A stretch of DNA of 64,000 nucleotides from Brassica napus (GCF_020379485.1 NC_063450.1:50310681-50374680); one strand, 5' to 3'; shown: positions 22,289-34,820, numbered from the stretch's first letter. Program-made: numbers and translations. The notes: a model not told the origin generated them from the sequence alone.

Positions 22289-24518
22289 ATGAAGAGAGGC
22301 AGCTTGAGTCTTAATCCCATCTCTCTCCCTCCTCCTGAGCAATCCATCTCCAAATTCTTGTACCTCTCTCTCTCTCCTCTCTTTTTGGATTCTTCCTAAT
22401 GTTTTTGGTGATTACTTTTTATTTTATTCTTCAAATGAAGATGCTCTCCTTCGAATCTAGATATCTTGCTAATTTAACAAATCAGAGCTCACTTTTTAGG
22501 ATTCGTTTTCATTACCAAAAGTGATTCTATTGTGTAAAATTGTTGGACTATGTTTCGATGAGTCTTCTAACGTTGTTACAATGGTTTAGAACACAGAGCG
22601 GAACGTTCAAGGATGGAGACCTTCAAGTGAACAAAGATGGAATCCAGACAGTATCTCATTCTGAGCCTGGAGCTGTAAGTCTCAGCTTCTTGAAAACTGA
22701 GATCTCGCTCTCTTCTCTTACATTGTTATCAATAAGAAAGTTGAAATCTTTTTGTGCAGCCACCACCTATTGATCCATTGGACAACCAGTTGAGTTTGGC
22801 TGATCTTGAAGTGATCAAAGTCATTGGCAAAGGAAGCAGTGGTAGTGTTCAGCTGGTTAAACACAAACTAACTCAACAGTTTTTCGCTACTAAGGTCCGG
22901 TTCTGTTTTGTTGGTTGTTTCTTTTCAAATGTTCTTCTTCTCTTGTCTGAACAAAAGATGACACATTATATTATACTCAGGTTATTCAGTTAAACACAGA
23001 AGAGTCCACATGTCGAGCCATTTCTCAGGAGCTGAGGATAAACTTGGCCTCTCAATGTCCATATCTCGTCTCATGTTATCAGTCTTTCTACCATAACGGT
23101 CTCGTTTCAATCGTAATGGAGTTCATGGACGGTGGATCTCTTTTGGATTTGTTGAAGAAAGTCCAGAGAGTTCCTGAAAACATGCTTGCTGCCATCTCCA
23201 AGCGAGTACTCTACGCAAAAACTTATAAAACATCGGTTTCTATTTTTATCTGGCTCTTGGAGAACACATAACTAAGCTTTTTTTCTTCGATTAGGTGCTC
23301 CGAGGCTTGTGCTATATTCACGATGAGAGGCGAATCATTCATAGGGACTTGAAGCCTTCCAACTTGCTAATCAATCACAGAGGTGAAGTCAAGATCGCCG
23401 ACTTTGGTGTCAGCAAGATATTGTCTAGCACAAGCAGTCTAGCTAATACCTTCGTGGGCACTGACTTCTATATGTCGGTGAGTAGTTTCCTCTATTCACC
23501 TCTCAACCCTCACCAACCATGCATGAAATCAATGTTCGACAAATCCGCAGGCGGTAACTAACCGTTTAGTAAACTAGCTATTAAATGCGGCATATACGTT
23601 AATGAATTATTAATTTATTTTTATATATATTTTATATTTTATATTTATATTGGATATTTTAATTTTTTCGGTTTAATATAAAATTATTTTTATGAATTAT
23701 AAATATAAGATATACAAAAAGAATTAGACAAACTTATGGATACACACTAATATTATTGTCTGATTTAATAAATTTAGACTAGTTTATATCCATTTACATC
23801 AATTTTATCCGATTTTTATTATGGTTTAAACTAATTTAAATTATAGAAATCGGAATTTAAAAAATAATTGTTTTGGCTATAATAGATTTGTAGCCTACAC
23901 CGATTTTTAGTACATATTGCATGCATCAGAGTCAAAATGAGCTTTTGTATGAATTACCGGTATTATTCTCATCTGTTTTTCAGCCAGAGAGAATCAGTGG
24001 AAAAGCGTATGGGAACAAGTGTGATATTTGGAGTCTCGGAGTGGTTCTGCTCGAATGTGCAACGGGTAAGTTTCCGTATACTCCTCCTGAAAACATGAAG
24101 GGATGGACTAGCATGTATGAGCTAGTTGACGCCATTGTTGAAAACCCGCCTCCTCGTGCACCTTCCCATCTGTTTTCTCCAGAGTTTTGCTCCTTCATCT
24201 CGCAATGGTTAGACATATTTTTTCAGACCGTTTCACGTTATGTTTCTGTAACGAGTAGGCTTTTGAAATGATGCTTTTATGACTCGTGTAGTATACAAAA
24301 AGATCCAAGGGATAGGAAATCAGCAAAGGAGCTTCTGGTGAGTAATCATACAAGAAGAGTAACTCTGTCATCTTTCTTCTTGTAAACCACTCTTAACAAC
24401 TTTCTTTGTTTCTTGCTATTTCTAGGAACATAGGTTCGTGAACATGTTTGAAGATGTGGATCTCTCGTCTTACTTCACCGCCGCAGGATCTTTGATTCCC
24501 CCACTAGCTAACAGCTAG
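22289..24518 (+). CDS. MKK1: MAP kinase kinase 1
   Basis: Eight exons: 22289-22359, 22590-22674, 22760-22894, 22981-23205, 23295-23477, 23984-24207, 24292-24337 and 24426-24518. They join to 353 residues, one fewer than I recall for Arabidopsis MKK1 (AT4G26070). The N-terminus carries a MAPK-docking pattern ([13 protein letters not shown]). Kinase landmarks are the Gly loop GKGSSGSV, Lys97 in [13 protein letters not shown] with catalytic Asp190, and DFG at Asp208. The plant activation-loop sites are Thr218 and Thr224 in the S/T-x5-S/T pattern. The C-terminus is [14 protein letters not shown]1 phosphorylates MPK4-type MAP kinases in cold, wounding and immune cascades. Two deviations stand out: A-T-K where I recall A-L-K around the ATP lysine, and GTDFYMSPER where I recall GTYPYMSPER. 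Intron 5 (506 bp) is enlarged by AT-rich sequence. All key catalytic residues are intact. Confidence 0.95.
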
Positions 24519-24909
24519 AACCGAGTTTGAACAATCCTTTTAACACCAAGCTATATATATATTTTATATCCACTGGAAGAGACGATATTTACATGATGTT
24601 GCGACTTATGACAGAATTATTTTGATAAACATTAAAATAAATTTATATTTTCAAAGTATTGAAATTTATTTGGATAAACAATAATTAATGAATATTGTAA
24701 GTTTGTAACCATATTACAATTAGCCCGGGAAGAAAAATACAAGGGGCTTTTAGGATATGCTAAGAAGAGCTTAACACTTTAAGCTACATTATATCATACG
24801 ATTGTAAATTTATAATGTTAGTTAAAAATTAATTTAAAAAAAAACACAAATTATAATGCGAGAGACCCATATTCAGTGATTAAAAAAGAGAAGAAAAGGA
24901 CCATCTCCT
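24519..24909. other. Spacer between convergent MKK1 and ABI1
   Basis: 391 bp between the two stop codons, AT-rich, holding both 3' UTRs. No other feature is seen. Confidence 0.6.
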
Positions 24910-26428
24910 TCAATTCAAGGGCTTGCTCTTGAATTTCCTCTGAGGCTTCAAATCAATCACCACCACGGTGATGTTGTCTTTGCTCCCTCTCTGTAACGCC
25001 AGTTTTGACAAGTACTCAGCTGCGGACATTGCGGCCGGATCTTTCCCTTCCCCTCTCCTCTCATTCGTGAGCAACGACGCATCTCCAGCCATCGCGTTCT
25101 TCTTGTGCCACAAGAGAATCCGCTTCCGCGCCATCTCGCACGCTTCCTCATCCGTCATTACATCCCAAACACCGTCACTCGCCAGAATGAGACAGTCATC
25201 TTCTTTAACTCTCCTCACAGCCGTCACTTCCGGATCAGGAATGATCGACGGTTTCAAGTATCTATCGCCTGTCACACAATATATGTTTTGTAAGTAAACA
25301 AAAAAGATTTCTATTTAATAACCATTGATTTTTTAGTTAGTAATGTAAGGAAAGCTTACCAATGGATCTTGACATGGCGAGAACACCAAAGACACGAGCT
25401 CCGTTCCACCTGATCACTTTCCCTCCGGCTGCTTCAATCCTCTCCGCTTCATCTTCTCTATCCGGCTACACACAAATACATAAGAAATGGATTCATAAAA
25501 CTGACACAACCAATCTAACTATAGATCCAAACTGTTTTGTCGGAAAATAGCTATTATGCGTACCTTGTGGTCAGTGGACAAAGGGAGAGCAGTTTTGCCA
25601 CGGCAAATAACGGCTCTGGAGTCGCCGCAATTCGCGACGAAGATATGAGTCGGGAAAACGACAGCGACCACCGAGGTTGACCCAACCGTCTCCGGGGCCA
25701 CCGACTCGATCTCCAAGTCAACGCGGAGGAACGAGTTGAACAAAGCCCTCTTCCACTTCTCCTGCCACGTGTCGCCATCGCAGAGCGTCGGATTCTCCCT
25801 GGCCATCTCCTCAGCTAAAGCCAGATGCATCCTCTCTCTACAATACTCCGCAACCTACACAACACAACACAACACAAAGCGGTTGACTTTTATACTAAAT
25901 TATCGGATCTGGTCGGAATATACTCGGGAGACCGTTGACTTTTTTTTTTACCTGAGATCCGCCGTGTCCGTCGTAGACACCGAAGAAATGAGCGGTTGAC
26001 TGAGGATTGAACCGACCATCCACCAGCGAATTGGTCGGAGATTGAAGGAACCTAGGTATCGCGGAGACAGCATCTTCCATCTCCGGTCTTCTCCCACAGA
26101 TCGAAGTAAAACCGTACAAAGGCACACTCTTGAACTCGAACAGGCTCCTGCTCTCCGTTCTGCTTATCATCTTCTTCTCGCTCTGAACCGTCGATCTCTC
26201 GTCCGAGCCGTTGATCCCTTCTCCGGATGATGATGATGATGCCGAAACTATTCTAGATTGAGCTCCAGAAACAGAACACGAAGAAGTCTCGCCGTTGTTG
26301 TCGGAATCTTGAGCTGAGTATTGGCCGTTGCAGTAGCCTTTACCCAGCATGATCCCTGCGAGCTCCATCTGGGGGGTCTCGGGGAATGGCATGAAAGGCA
26401 TAGCAACCGCCGGAGATACTTCCTCCAT
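24910..26428 (-). CDS. ABI1: Protein phosphatase 2C ABI1
   Basis: Four exons: 26428-25952, 25854-25564, 25465-25360 and 25268-24910. They give 410 residues against 434 recalled for Arabidopsis ABI1 (AT4G26080); the shortfall is in the variable N-terminal region (about residues 40-75). ABI1 is a group-A PP2C that dephosphorylates SnRK2 kinases and is inhibited by ABA-bound PYR/PYL receptors. The catalytic domain starts around [16 protein letters not shown]. Metal-binding Asp153-Gly154 lies in VYDGHGGSQ, with further Asp residues in [11 protein letters not shown] and [11 protein letters not shown]. The Gly mutated in the classical abi1-1 allele is normal here (Gly156). The Trp that contacts the receptor lock is kept (Trp276 in [13 protein letters not shown]). 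The C-terminus KSKPLN matches. The gene appears functional. Confidence 0.96.
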
Positions 26429-29400
26429 TGTTGGAATCGTAAAGCTTTGAGCTTTAATGGAACAAAGGTGAAAAGGCGACAGATCTTCTACAAAAAGATT
26501 TGAGGAGAAACAACTTTCTTAGAAGAAGCTATGTAGACAAGAAGCCCATGACTCCTCACCAAGAAAAAAAGAAGGAACTTTTAGCTACCGCAGGAAACAG
26601 ATGATACACCAATTTTCCCGGGAAAATCAACCACACAGCAAAAAGAAAAAAAAAGATGAATGAATTGAATTGAATTAAATTTTAAACGAGGGTTTCCTAG
26701 ATTGTGGGTAATTCGTTAGAACCTCTTAATGACTCTGTGCAAATATTTCTCTCTCTCTCTCTTTAATTAATTCCTACTACCTAAAAGTTGAAAGAAGACT
26801 GTTTTTTTTCTTCTTCTAATACTTCATGCGCCTTCTTCTTCTTCACAGATATAAAGAGAAAAAAAGGAGGAGGATATAGGTATGCAAAGGCAACAATCTG
26901 CTATTTATGTTAACTTAAATATAGGTATTGATCTATATTTTATTTTATTATAAAGTCATGTTCTATTATCTGTTTCTTTTAGTTTTTTTTTTTTTTGTAA
27001 TAAGGGGAGATGTTTCGTTCTTGGAATTTTAAAATCATAAAAGATACGTTTTCAGTGTTCAAAAATCTGTAGGTTTTTTCATTGGTAGTTTTTTCGGCCG
27101 GATTAATATTCTAAAACCAAAACCCTATGTTATTTTATCAAACAATTTATGATTCTCTATTACAAATTTTTAGAGTAAGTACTATGAAAACAAAAAATTT
27201 AACTTCACAGATAAATTATCTATCTAACCAGAATTTTACAATTTAATGAATGGTTTTATTTGCATTACGTTAAAACTTCTTTATAAACCATTAATTTATA
27301 AAACAAATTTTATTCTCGTTATCTTCAATATTTAATACAGTATTTAGTAATCATTGAATTAAGAGAATTTCACAACGAAATTTGTTTAATCATTTCACCA
27401 AAAAAATTTTGTTTAATCATTAACTTTAGTTAGGCAATCGGTTTAATGAAATTATTGTACTAGTATATTTTAGTAGATGACTTTCACTAATAGACGTACG
27501 TGTCACATTCCGATTTAAGTCTTGTAATTTACAATATATTTATTTGTCACATATAGAGATTTAATCCGAAATACACGAAAGTTTATTCGTAACTTCTAAC
27601 CTTTGGACTAAATAAACCAAACATCATATTCGTATACCATTTAAAAATTAAACAAAATAATAATCAAAACTTCTGTCATTTTCAGTATAAGAATAATATT
27701 TTATCCGTATAATTAAGATAAGAAAAGAATTGGATGTTCTTATTTTCTGGAAAAATAGAAGACCACCGGTAAAATATCTTAATAATTATAATTTAAGGGG
27801 AATCATTACATTATCATTTTTATAATTTGTAAACCTTTTTTGGTCAAACTTCAAACTATTTTTGTATATATCTGTTAGCGTAGGAACAAACTATATTCAT
27901 AACCTATATAATTGAATCTTTAATCCACTAAAAATCCATATATATAGAATGGTTCTGCAAAATGGTGAACAAAAAAAAAAAAAAAGAATGGTTCTGCACA
28001 ACAGAAAGAATTTGGTCTTTGTATTTTTCTGTAAACATCACGAAAATATAACCGGTCTCGCAATTATAAAATGGGTTAAAACCTACTTGCAATCATTTTA
28101 TTTCGAGATGTTTTGATAGAAATCCATTAATTCGACCCTAATTACTCTTTGTATTGACCATTTGACCAGAAAACAAAACTATTTGTATGGAACATATTTG
28201 TATCACAATAAAGAACAAAAATCATAGAAAGAAAATAACGTGAATGTTGTTCAAAAAAAAAAAATAACGTGAATAATAATGGTCCCACGTTCAGCGGTAA
28301 ACCGGTGGATGATCGACAGGTAGAGGAAGAAAAAGTCTATTTTGGTGAACGAGAGAGTGTGACGTGTACGGTTCGAGATGTGTTAGACGAGAGAAAAAAG
28401 ATTCATTGCACTGACAAAGACAACCCATTAAATTCCGTAAATATCTTGTCTTTAAACTCTCTCTCTTATTTTTTTTCTTGAATCTTAATATCTCAAATAA
28501 ATAAATATTATTGGTTGTCAACAGAACGTTACTAGTATACAACATATTTTTATCAAGTTCCATATGTTTTGTGCCACTTGTGCTGTATTTCTTTTGGACA
28601 ATGTGTAATATGAAATGGAAATGTGAAAGTTGGTTCTGGAGTATGGGCAGTGAACAAAATACCCAAGACACCTCAAATTCAATGAACCAATATAAAAAAG
28701 TTGTACAACATAGATATTTTGAAATCAATATGATATATAAGAGGCTCTTATATATCTTAGAGAAATTGAGAAGATGGCCAAGAAAACATGTATTGTAGTG
28801 GATGGATGTTTTAATTTATGTTTACTTATTTTATGTTAATACTTTTAGCTTTCCTTGCGGGGAATGCGGTTAAGGGAAGAAGCAAGGACTAAGGAGGTTC
28901 AACGTAATCAAAACCTAACCAGTAACCAGAATCCAAAGAATTGTACTATATACCAGGTTACTTATATGTTTTGTGATATTCTGAAAATAATGAATAAAGT
29001 GGTCTATATTTACATCCCATTCATATAATTGACGCCTCCCATTATTGGTGAAACAGACTATTCGAGTATTTTGATATGCAACATGATCTTGTTTCCATTA
29101 ACAAAAGAAAAGGCTTATTTTATCAACTCTTGAGTTTTCTGACCAAAAAAAAAAACTTTCAAAAAGGTTTTTTTTCCCACAAACTCATGACAACATCATA
29201 AGTAAATGGACCACATCCTGAGTAGTGTTTCTATGATCATCATTTCATATCAATCATTATAGTTTATTCTGAGAATCATTACGTGTAATGGTACAAGTAC
29301 TAACTACGAATCAGTATGTATCAATGCTGCTAGTGTTAACCATTCCTGCATGCGGTTGATCACCATATAGAAATTTTCGGGAGCTTACAGAGATAAGCAT

Positions 29401-29456
29401 CAATATGGCCAGGTTATATATTATTTCCCTATGTTACTAGTCCATCATATCTACAT
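26429..29456. other. ABI1 upstream and long gene-free spacer
   Basis: Starts with ABI1 leader and promoter sequence, including a (CT)n run near 26750. The rest is AT-rich with no recognisable gene. In Arabidopsis, as I remember it, RPS2, a casein kinase gene, NAP1;1, NPR2 and AT4G26130 lie between ABI1 and BGAL12. I find no trace of them here. A GC-richer stretch at 28285-28440 has an open frame without a usable ATG or known motif. Confidence 0.5.
27494..27506 (-). promoter_or_regulatory. ABRE-like ACGTGTC element upstream of ABI1
   Basis: ACGTACGTGTCAC contains the core ACGTGTC bound by ABA-responsive bZIP factors. It is about 1.07 kb upstream of the ABI1 ATG. A second ACGTGT lies near 28362. 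ABI1 genes are ABA-induced in Arabidopsis, so a role is plausible but unproven at this distance. Confidence 0.35.
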
Positions 29457-29466
29457 GTCTTCTCAG

Positions 29467-29703
29467 AACCGGGACAAGTTAGTCTGGTGGTAAACGGCTT
29501 GCGGCTGCAAGTACGGCCCCGGGTTCGACTCGTACTGGCCACCAAGGAATTTACATGCGGACTTGCTCTGGCGCCCGAGACCGAAGACCGTTGCCTGGCC
29601 ATGACCCACCCTCGGATGAGCATCCGCGCCGCTAAAGGTTTGGTCTCTAGTCTGGACCACCACGGTGGGGCCAGGACACTCGGTTATAAAAGAAAAAAAA
29701 ATA
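29467..29703 (+). mobile_element. tRNA-derived SINE
   Basis: The 5' part carries both internal RNA polymerase III promoter boxes: TTAGTCTGGTGG (A box, about 29479-29490) and GGGTTCGACTC (B box, about 29521-29531), with normal spacing. A GC-rich body of about 150 bp follows and the element ends in an A-rich tail (AAAAGAAAAAAAATA). Flanking target duplications are GTCTTCTCAG (29457-29466) and GTCTTCTTAG (29704-29713), 9 of 10 matching. The open frames across it are a by-product of its GC content. Family not assigned. Confidence 0.85.
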
Positions 29704-29713
29704 GTCTTCTTAG

Positions 29714-30372
29714 TTCAATGACAAAAAAGCTTTTGTAAATATCAATTACGTTAGGCTTCCCTTTAGATGGGCATTATTATTGGAGGCCCAATAAAATTCC
29801 TGAATGAAATCGATATCGATATTGGAAATTATATTAGTCAATAAGAGTCTTCTTCGTCTATGAGAGACTTTTTTTTTTTTTAATGAGAGACTTGCCTATT
29901 GCCATCTCGAAGTTTCACCGTTCTCTGACTCTTAAGACAGTGGTGATGATTCTGGACTCAACTGATTTTTATAATGAGCTTCAGGGTCGGTGTTTTCCTG
30001 TTTTGGTGTTATAACTTTCTTACAAGTTTTCGACTTGACGATTGAATATCTGCTGCAGAAATTTTGTTTTTCAAATTAGGAACGTTACATCATTCATTAG
30101 TCATTTATATCTAGAACTGATCGAAAATATCTAAAGGTTTGATGATCTAAACGTTACATGAAGCATTCACAATAAGGAGATGTAGATAGATAAGAAAATG
30201 TAAAATATTCTTTATACACTAATTTGTACTTTATGAATAGACACATGATACGGATGAAACCTTCATTTTTGAAATTTACTTGCACAGAACCCTAACTTCT
30301 AATTCTGTCTTTAATTTTCAAAGCAGAGGCACAAACAAACAGGTTTTCATCCTATAAAAATGGAGTCAGAAG
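29714..30372. other. Spacer and BGAL12 3' flank
   Basis: AT-rich, no gene recognised. The last 100-200 bases before 30373 are probably BGAL12 3' UTR. Confidence 0.5.
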
Positions 30373-33300
30373 CTATTGTTTGCCTGTTCTTACTACAAGA
30401 GAGATCCCATTGGGGTCACCACCCAACTCCTCGAGTGCAACTATAAGGTTTGCAGATGGCTTCAGCCACGAACGAGGCACATGGTACCTGAAAACAAGAG
30501 ACCCAAAAATAAAAAATTAAATTTGGCCTAAAGAAGAAGATGATTAGGTATTTTTCCTCACTCACCATCTTTGAGAAGCTTCTCCACAGTTACTCAAACA
30601 TTTCTTCTCGGTGAAGGTTCCAGCATAGCTGCAGCGTTCGCAATTCCCACGAACTGTATATGCAGGCCAGTGTCTCCCGATGCTCTTCCCATTTATCCAA
30701 ACTTGGCCTTTCCCCATTGTGTTCATGTCCAAAGCCAACGGTTCATTGCCTGCTGGCGTGTCAAAAGTAGACTGCAAAAAAAAAAAAAAAGAGATGGTAA
30801 GGATCCCGTCTTTCGACCTAACTTGATTGGCACGTAAAGTTCATCAATCCTTGAGTTTCTCTTACCTTGTACCAGGTTAAGGGTTGTTTCGTGGCCACCA
30901 ATGATCCTTCTTTCCATTCCACGGTGGAACTCGCGGTATGAAGGCTCAGAGACTCACCCTTAGTACCAATCTGCTCGAGTAACATAAATAAAAAACATGT
31001 TTATTTCATTGTTATGATGGTTGGTAAGATTCAGAAACAAAAAAAAATAGAGTTAAGTTATTTGCTCTTTAATTTCAGAACCACCTTGTAGGACCATTTC
31101 CACTTAGACATGTCCCATGTTCCGGAGTTAACTCCCGTCAGTGTGACTGGGCCAAGAACTCCAGTATTCCAAGTCTCATAATGCACTCCACCGTTCTATG
31201 AGCAATAAGGGAAGACAAAAGCTCAGAATGTAATCCATATAGATATACTAAGTAATTCATATAGATTTCTAACCGGGAGACCCGCTGCTATGCTCAACAG
31301 GGCAAGTTTGTTGACTCCTGCATGTAGTTTGATCTTCTGACTAAATGTTAGCTTTGGGTTCTCCAGTGATCCGTAAGCAGTTCCTGAAACAATGAAAAGT
31401 TTTTTTTTTTAATTAACAAAGACACAGAGAAACTACCATGAGGATGAGTTTGGCCTGTATTAATATTACCTGCAAGTTGTCCATTAACAAATACATTAAG
31501 AGCATGCCCAGCTGACTCAATAGTAAGAAGAGGGTCTTCACCAGTCTTCAAGAACTTCTCATCATCACTGACCGCAACGCTGATTATATTTGCAAACAGA
31601 ACCAACCATGAGTTCCTCCCATAAACTCAGTTAAGAGAGTGAGGTTTTAGCAAGTCAAGAGTTTCCAAGTATATTTACTCACTCTGCTAGATACCACAAA
31701 TAGTCCGTCTTGTCTCTGGTCATGTTTATCTGTTCCACAAGCCCATCTTGGGAGAACGTACCATTGTCATTGTCATTTGGATAAGGAATCTCTTCGTTGT
31801 ATGATCCCCACGATAGTTTTGTGTTTGTGGGAACCATCTTCATATGTATGCTTGGTGTACGGACCTGTAACTTGTAAGACAGAGGTCACTCTCACTGATC
31901 TCAACAAGGTAAGCTTTGTATGTTGATTTTACCTTTGCAGTGTTGTAGTACTCGGTTTTGCAGTCAGGTAAAATACTGACAGACCAAGGAGGCAGATCAT
32001 ATGTGGATCCCCAGAACGAGACTTTTGCAGCATAACTATCATTGTAGTTTGAGAGAAAAGCCGCGCAAGATGACTCGGACTTGAACACATGAGCCTGAAA
32101 GAAAAACAAAAAACAAAAAGGTAAATAATCTTTGAATCTTTTTCTTCTTTTCTCATGAGTATTCGTATTGTATCCATTACTTCTAGTTTGTCGCCTAGCC
32201 ATGTGACTGTAGGATCAACAGAGACCAATGCTGGCTCACAGAGCTTGATCACCTTATGTAACTTTGTCAAGTGACTATACTTGGGTTCTCTCGGTAAGCC
32301 TTTTGAACACATAACCCAAAAAGCTTTAGAAAATGTTCAGTATTGTTTGTTTTCAGGTTTTTTGAGTTAACATTACCATATTCATCAAGTGGAGCGTCGT
32401 AATCATAGCTAGTAGCGATGAATTGACCGGCTGTTCTGTCGAAGTTTGTTCCTCCATGGTACTGTTTAACAACATTTCTTAACTCTCCTTATATATTTAA
32501 TAATCAAATCTTCCATTTATCATTTAAAAGAATAAAGAAGTTACCATATAGTAATTCATGAAGGAGCCACCGTTGTGTATGAAGCGAGCCACGGAGAAGG
32601 CGATGTCTTCGGCTGGTCTATATGGTACCGCACCTCCAAACTCGGGAAACCTGGTTAATTATTTGCAGATTCACACACATTATTTTTGTAGTGAAACATG
32701 CCTAAATAATCATGGATTCACGGTTTGGATATATTTTAAATAAAATTGGTTGGTTTGTGTGGACAGTTCTGTTGTGTGACTTACCAACCAGTCCAGTTCT
32801 CAGTCCACATTTTCGGCTTGTTGTCTGACTTTGGTTTGAAACCCTCACAATAAAAACCATTGCATGTGTTTATCTATTGAGCAAGTACCAAAAAAACGAA
32901 TTAGTGGTGGTGAATAGATTTTTCAATAGTTTATTGTTGTGTCTAGAAAAGTAACCTAACAAGAAAATAAATAAGGAAAGATGATTCGATCTATAGAACA
33001 CAAAACACAAAAAGAGATTCAATAATCCAGACATATGAATAAACAAACAACTTTTGCTTAAAGAAAACATTTATAATAATTATTAGGTATGCGTATTATT
33101 AAGAGGAAATATAAGAGAAGACAAGAAAATATTTTTTGAAACAAAACTTCTTTGCTTAAAGAACATATATAACTAGAAAAAATGAAATACTAACCAAACT
33201 TCTTCTTTAACTGAAATAATACAAGAACAAGAAGGAATATTTATGATATTATAAATAAAGATTTAACGAGAAACAACATAATATAAAAAGTATTTGCTTT

Positions 33301-34820
33301 CTCTTCTTTTTTTTTTAAATACACGAAAACGAAAAAGTTTTTCTTTTGCTTAAAGAATATATAACCAGATAAACAAAAATAAAAGCAGATGCGTAATAAT
33401 TAAAGGGAGAAAATTGAAAGGAAAAATAAAGAAGAAAACATACAATCGAATCAGGAACATCTTCATCTTGTTTGCACATAATCCATGGGACACCTGTAGA
33501 TAGCCCTTCTGCCATTTGAGCTGCCCATTTTGTGTATGCCTTCCCTGGTGCTCCTATCTCCCACTCTACTGGTCCATACTCATTCTCTATCTGCCCATTT
33601 TCCCATATTTTATACACATGCAATACAATTCTAAACTTTGACAGTAAATATTCATTTTTCATTTTTCGTCAACACTAAATAATATTTTTTTCGCTTATCT
33701 AATAACAACAAGAAAACATACAAACCTGTGACAGAATGATGGGTCCTCCTTGAGTCTCAAACAATTTTTCTTGTTTCATCATCCCCACAATCTTCTCAGT
33801 GAATTTTTGCATTGCAGCCTTTTCATTATAACATCAATTGTTTTCTAGTTGGTAAAATACCCCCAAAAAATGGAAACTTTCTAGAGGAAAATGAGAGTTT
33901 TAAACCTTGAAAGGTTCATTGTCGGTCCTAAAAGCCATACCGGGAACAAATTTGAGCCAAACAGGAAACCCTCTGAAATCCATAAAACATATTTGAATAT
34001 ATAATGTGATAAAGAGAAACAATTCCACAATATTTATTTATACTAAAATGTAAAACATAAGTTTACCCAAAGTTCCATTCAGCACAAACGTAAGGACCAA
34101 TTCTGAGATGAACGTAGAGACCAGCTTGTTGTACCAGCTTGATGAACTTAACCAGATCATATCTTTCCTCAAAATAATACTAAACAAAAGGAAAAAAAAT
34201 TGAAAGCATTAGTCACGGGTTATATGATTTTGGATTATGAGTTAAACAAAAACAAAAAAATATATATTTGTTTAGTTTTGTAAAATCACTTGTCCAGGAG
34301 AAGGTTCATGCCCATTCCAGAAAACATAAGTCTGTATTACATCCAGGCCTCCTTCTTTGGCCTTCTGTATAAGATCAGGCCACATCTGCATATAAAACAG
34401 ATCATTCACAAGATTTTCATTTAGTCATCTTTTAAAAAAAAATAGAATTTGTAATGCAATAGTGTAAACTATAAGCAAAACCCGGAAACGCCCATGTGCA
34501 CAAAAAACTTTGGGAACAAGGATTCATTAACAACACAGAAAAAAATCAAAGAAAAGAAGAGAAGAAAAAAATGTAATTGGATTCAGCATACATACATATA
34601 TATCATTAAGAGGTTGTTTTCTACATAATTAAATGTTGAAGAATACCTCAGGTGTGCTTCTTGGGTAGTGAATGGAGCCAGATAGAAGGATCCTTCTCTG
34701 ACCATTGATGATCACAGCTTTATGATCGTAAGTTACTGTTGCTTTGACTGAACAAACCAACGATGAACAACAAAGAATCCACAGAAAAACCCATGCTTTA
34801 TCTCTAAAGTTAAGCCCCAT
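30373..34820 (-). CDS. BGAL12: Beta-galactosidase 12 (GH35)
   Basis: Eighteen exons: 34820-34647, 34385-34290, 34179-34067, 33972-33906, 33818-33726, 33590-33444, 32873-32785, 32650-32545, 32461-32377, 32299-32181, 32094-31933, 31864-31683, 31579-31470, 31383-31274, 31195-31085, 30970-30866, 30771-30566 and 30487-30373. All junctions are GT-AG and join in frame to 729 residues (Arabidopsis BGAL12, AT4G26140, about 728). Start is [10 protein letters not shown]; the longer frame upstream begins only with TTG. A signal peptide (about residues 1-28) directs the enzyme to the cell wall or secretory route. The GH35 signature [14 protein letters not shown] spans exons 5 and 6, giving Glu185 as likely acid/base, and Glu255 in [10 protein letters not shown] as likely nucleophile. 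The C-terminal part keeps the [10 protein letters not shown] and [17 protein letters not shown] blocks. There is no lectin-like C-terminal extension. It removes terminal beta-galactosyl residues from wall polysaccharides. Confidence 0.95.
32874..33443. repeat. AT-rich expanded intron 6 of BGAL12
   Basis: 570 bp, much longer than the neighbouring introns (70-280 bp). It contains at least three copies of TTTGCTTAAAGAA-type sequence (near 33053, 33151 and 33337) with related flanks, so it grew partly by local duplication. Confidence 0.55.

Noticed and set aside
24968..26230. Plus-strand frames opposite ABI1
   Set aside because: Shadows of the ABI1 exons on the other strand.
28269..28481. Open frame upstream of ABI1 (NNNGPTFSGKPVDDRQ)
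   Set aside because: It begins with GTG rather than ATG and shows no known motif; it is more likely promoter-region sequence.
29479..29531. Possible genuine tRNA gene
   Set aside because: A and B boxes are present, but the remainder does not fold as a cloverleaf and continues into a SINE body with an A tail and target duplications.
29429..29738. Overlapping open frames on both strands
   Set aside because: They lie within the GC-rich SINE body and are explained by it.
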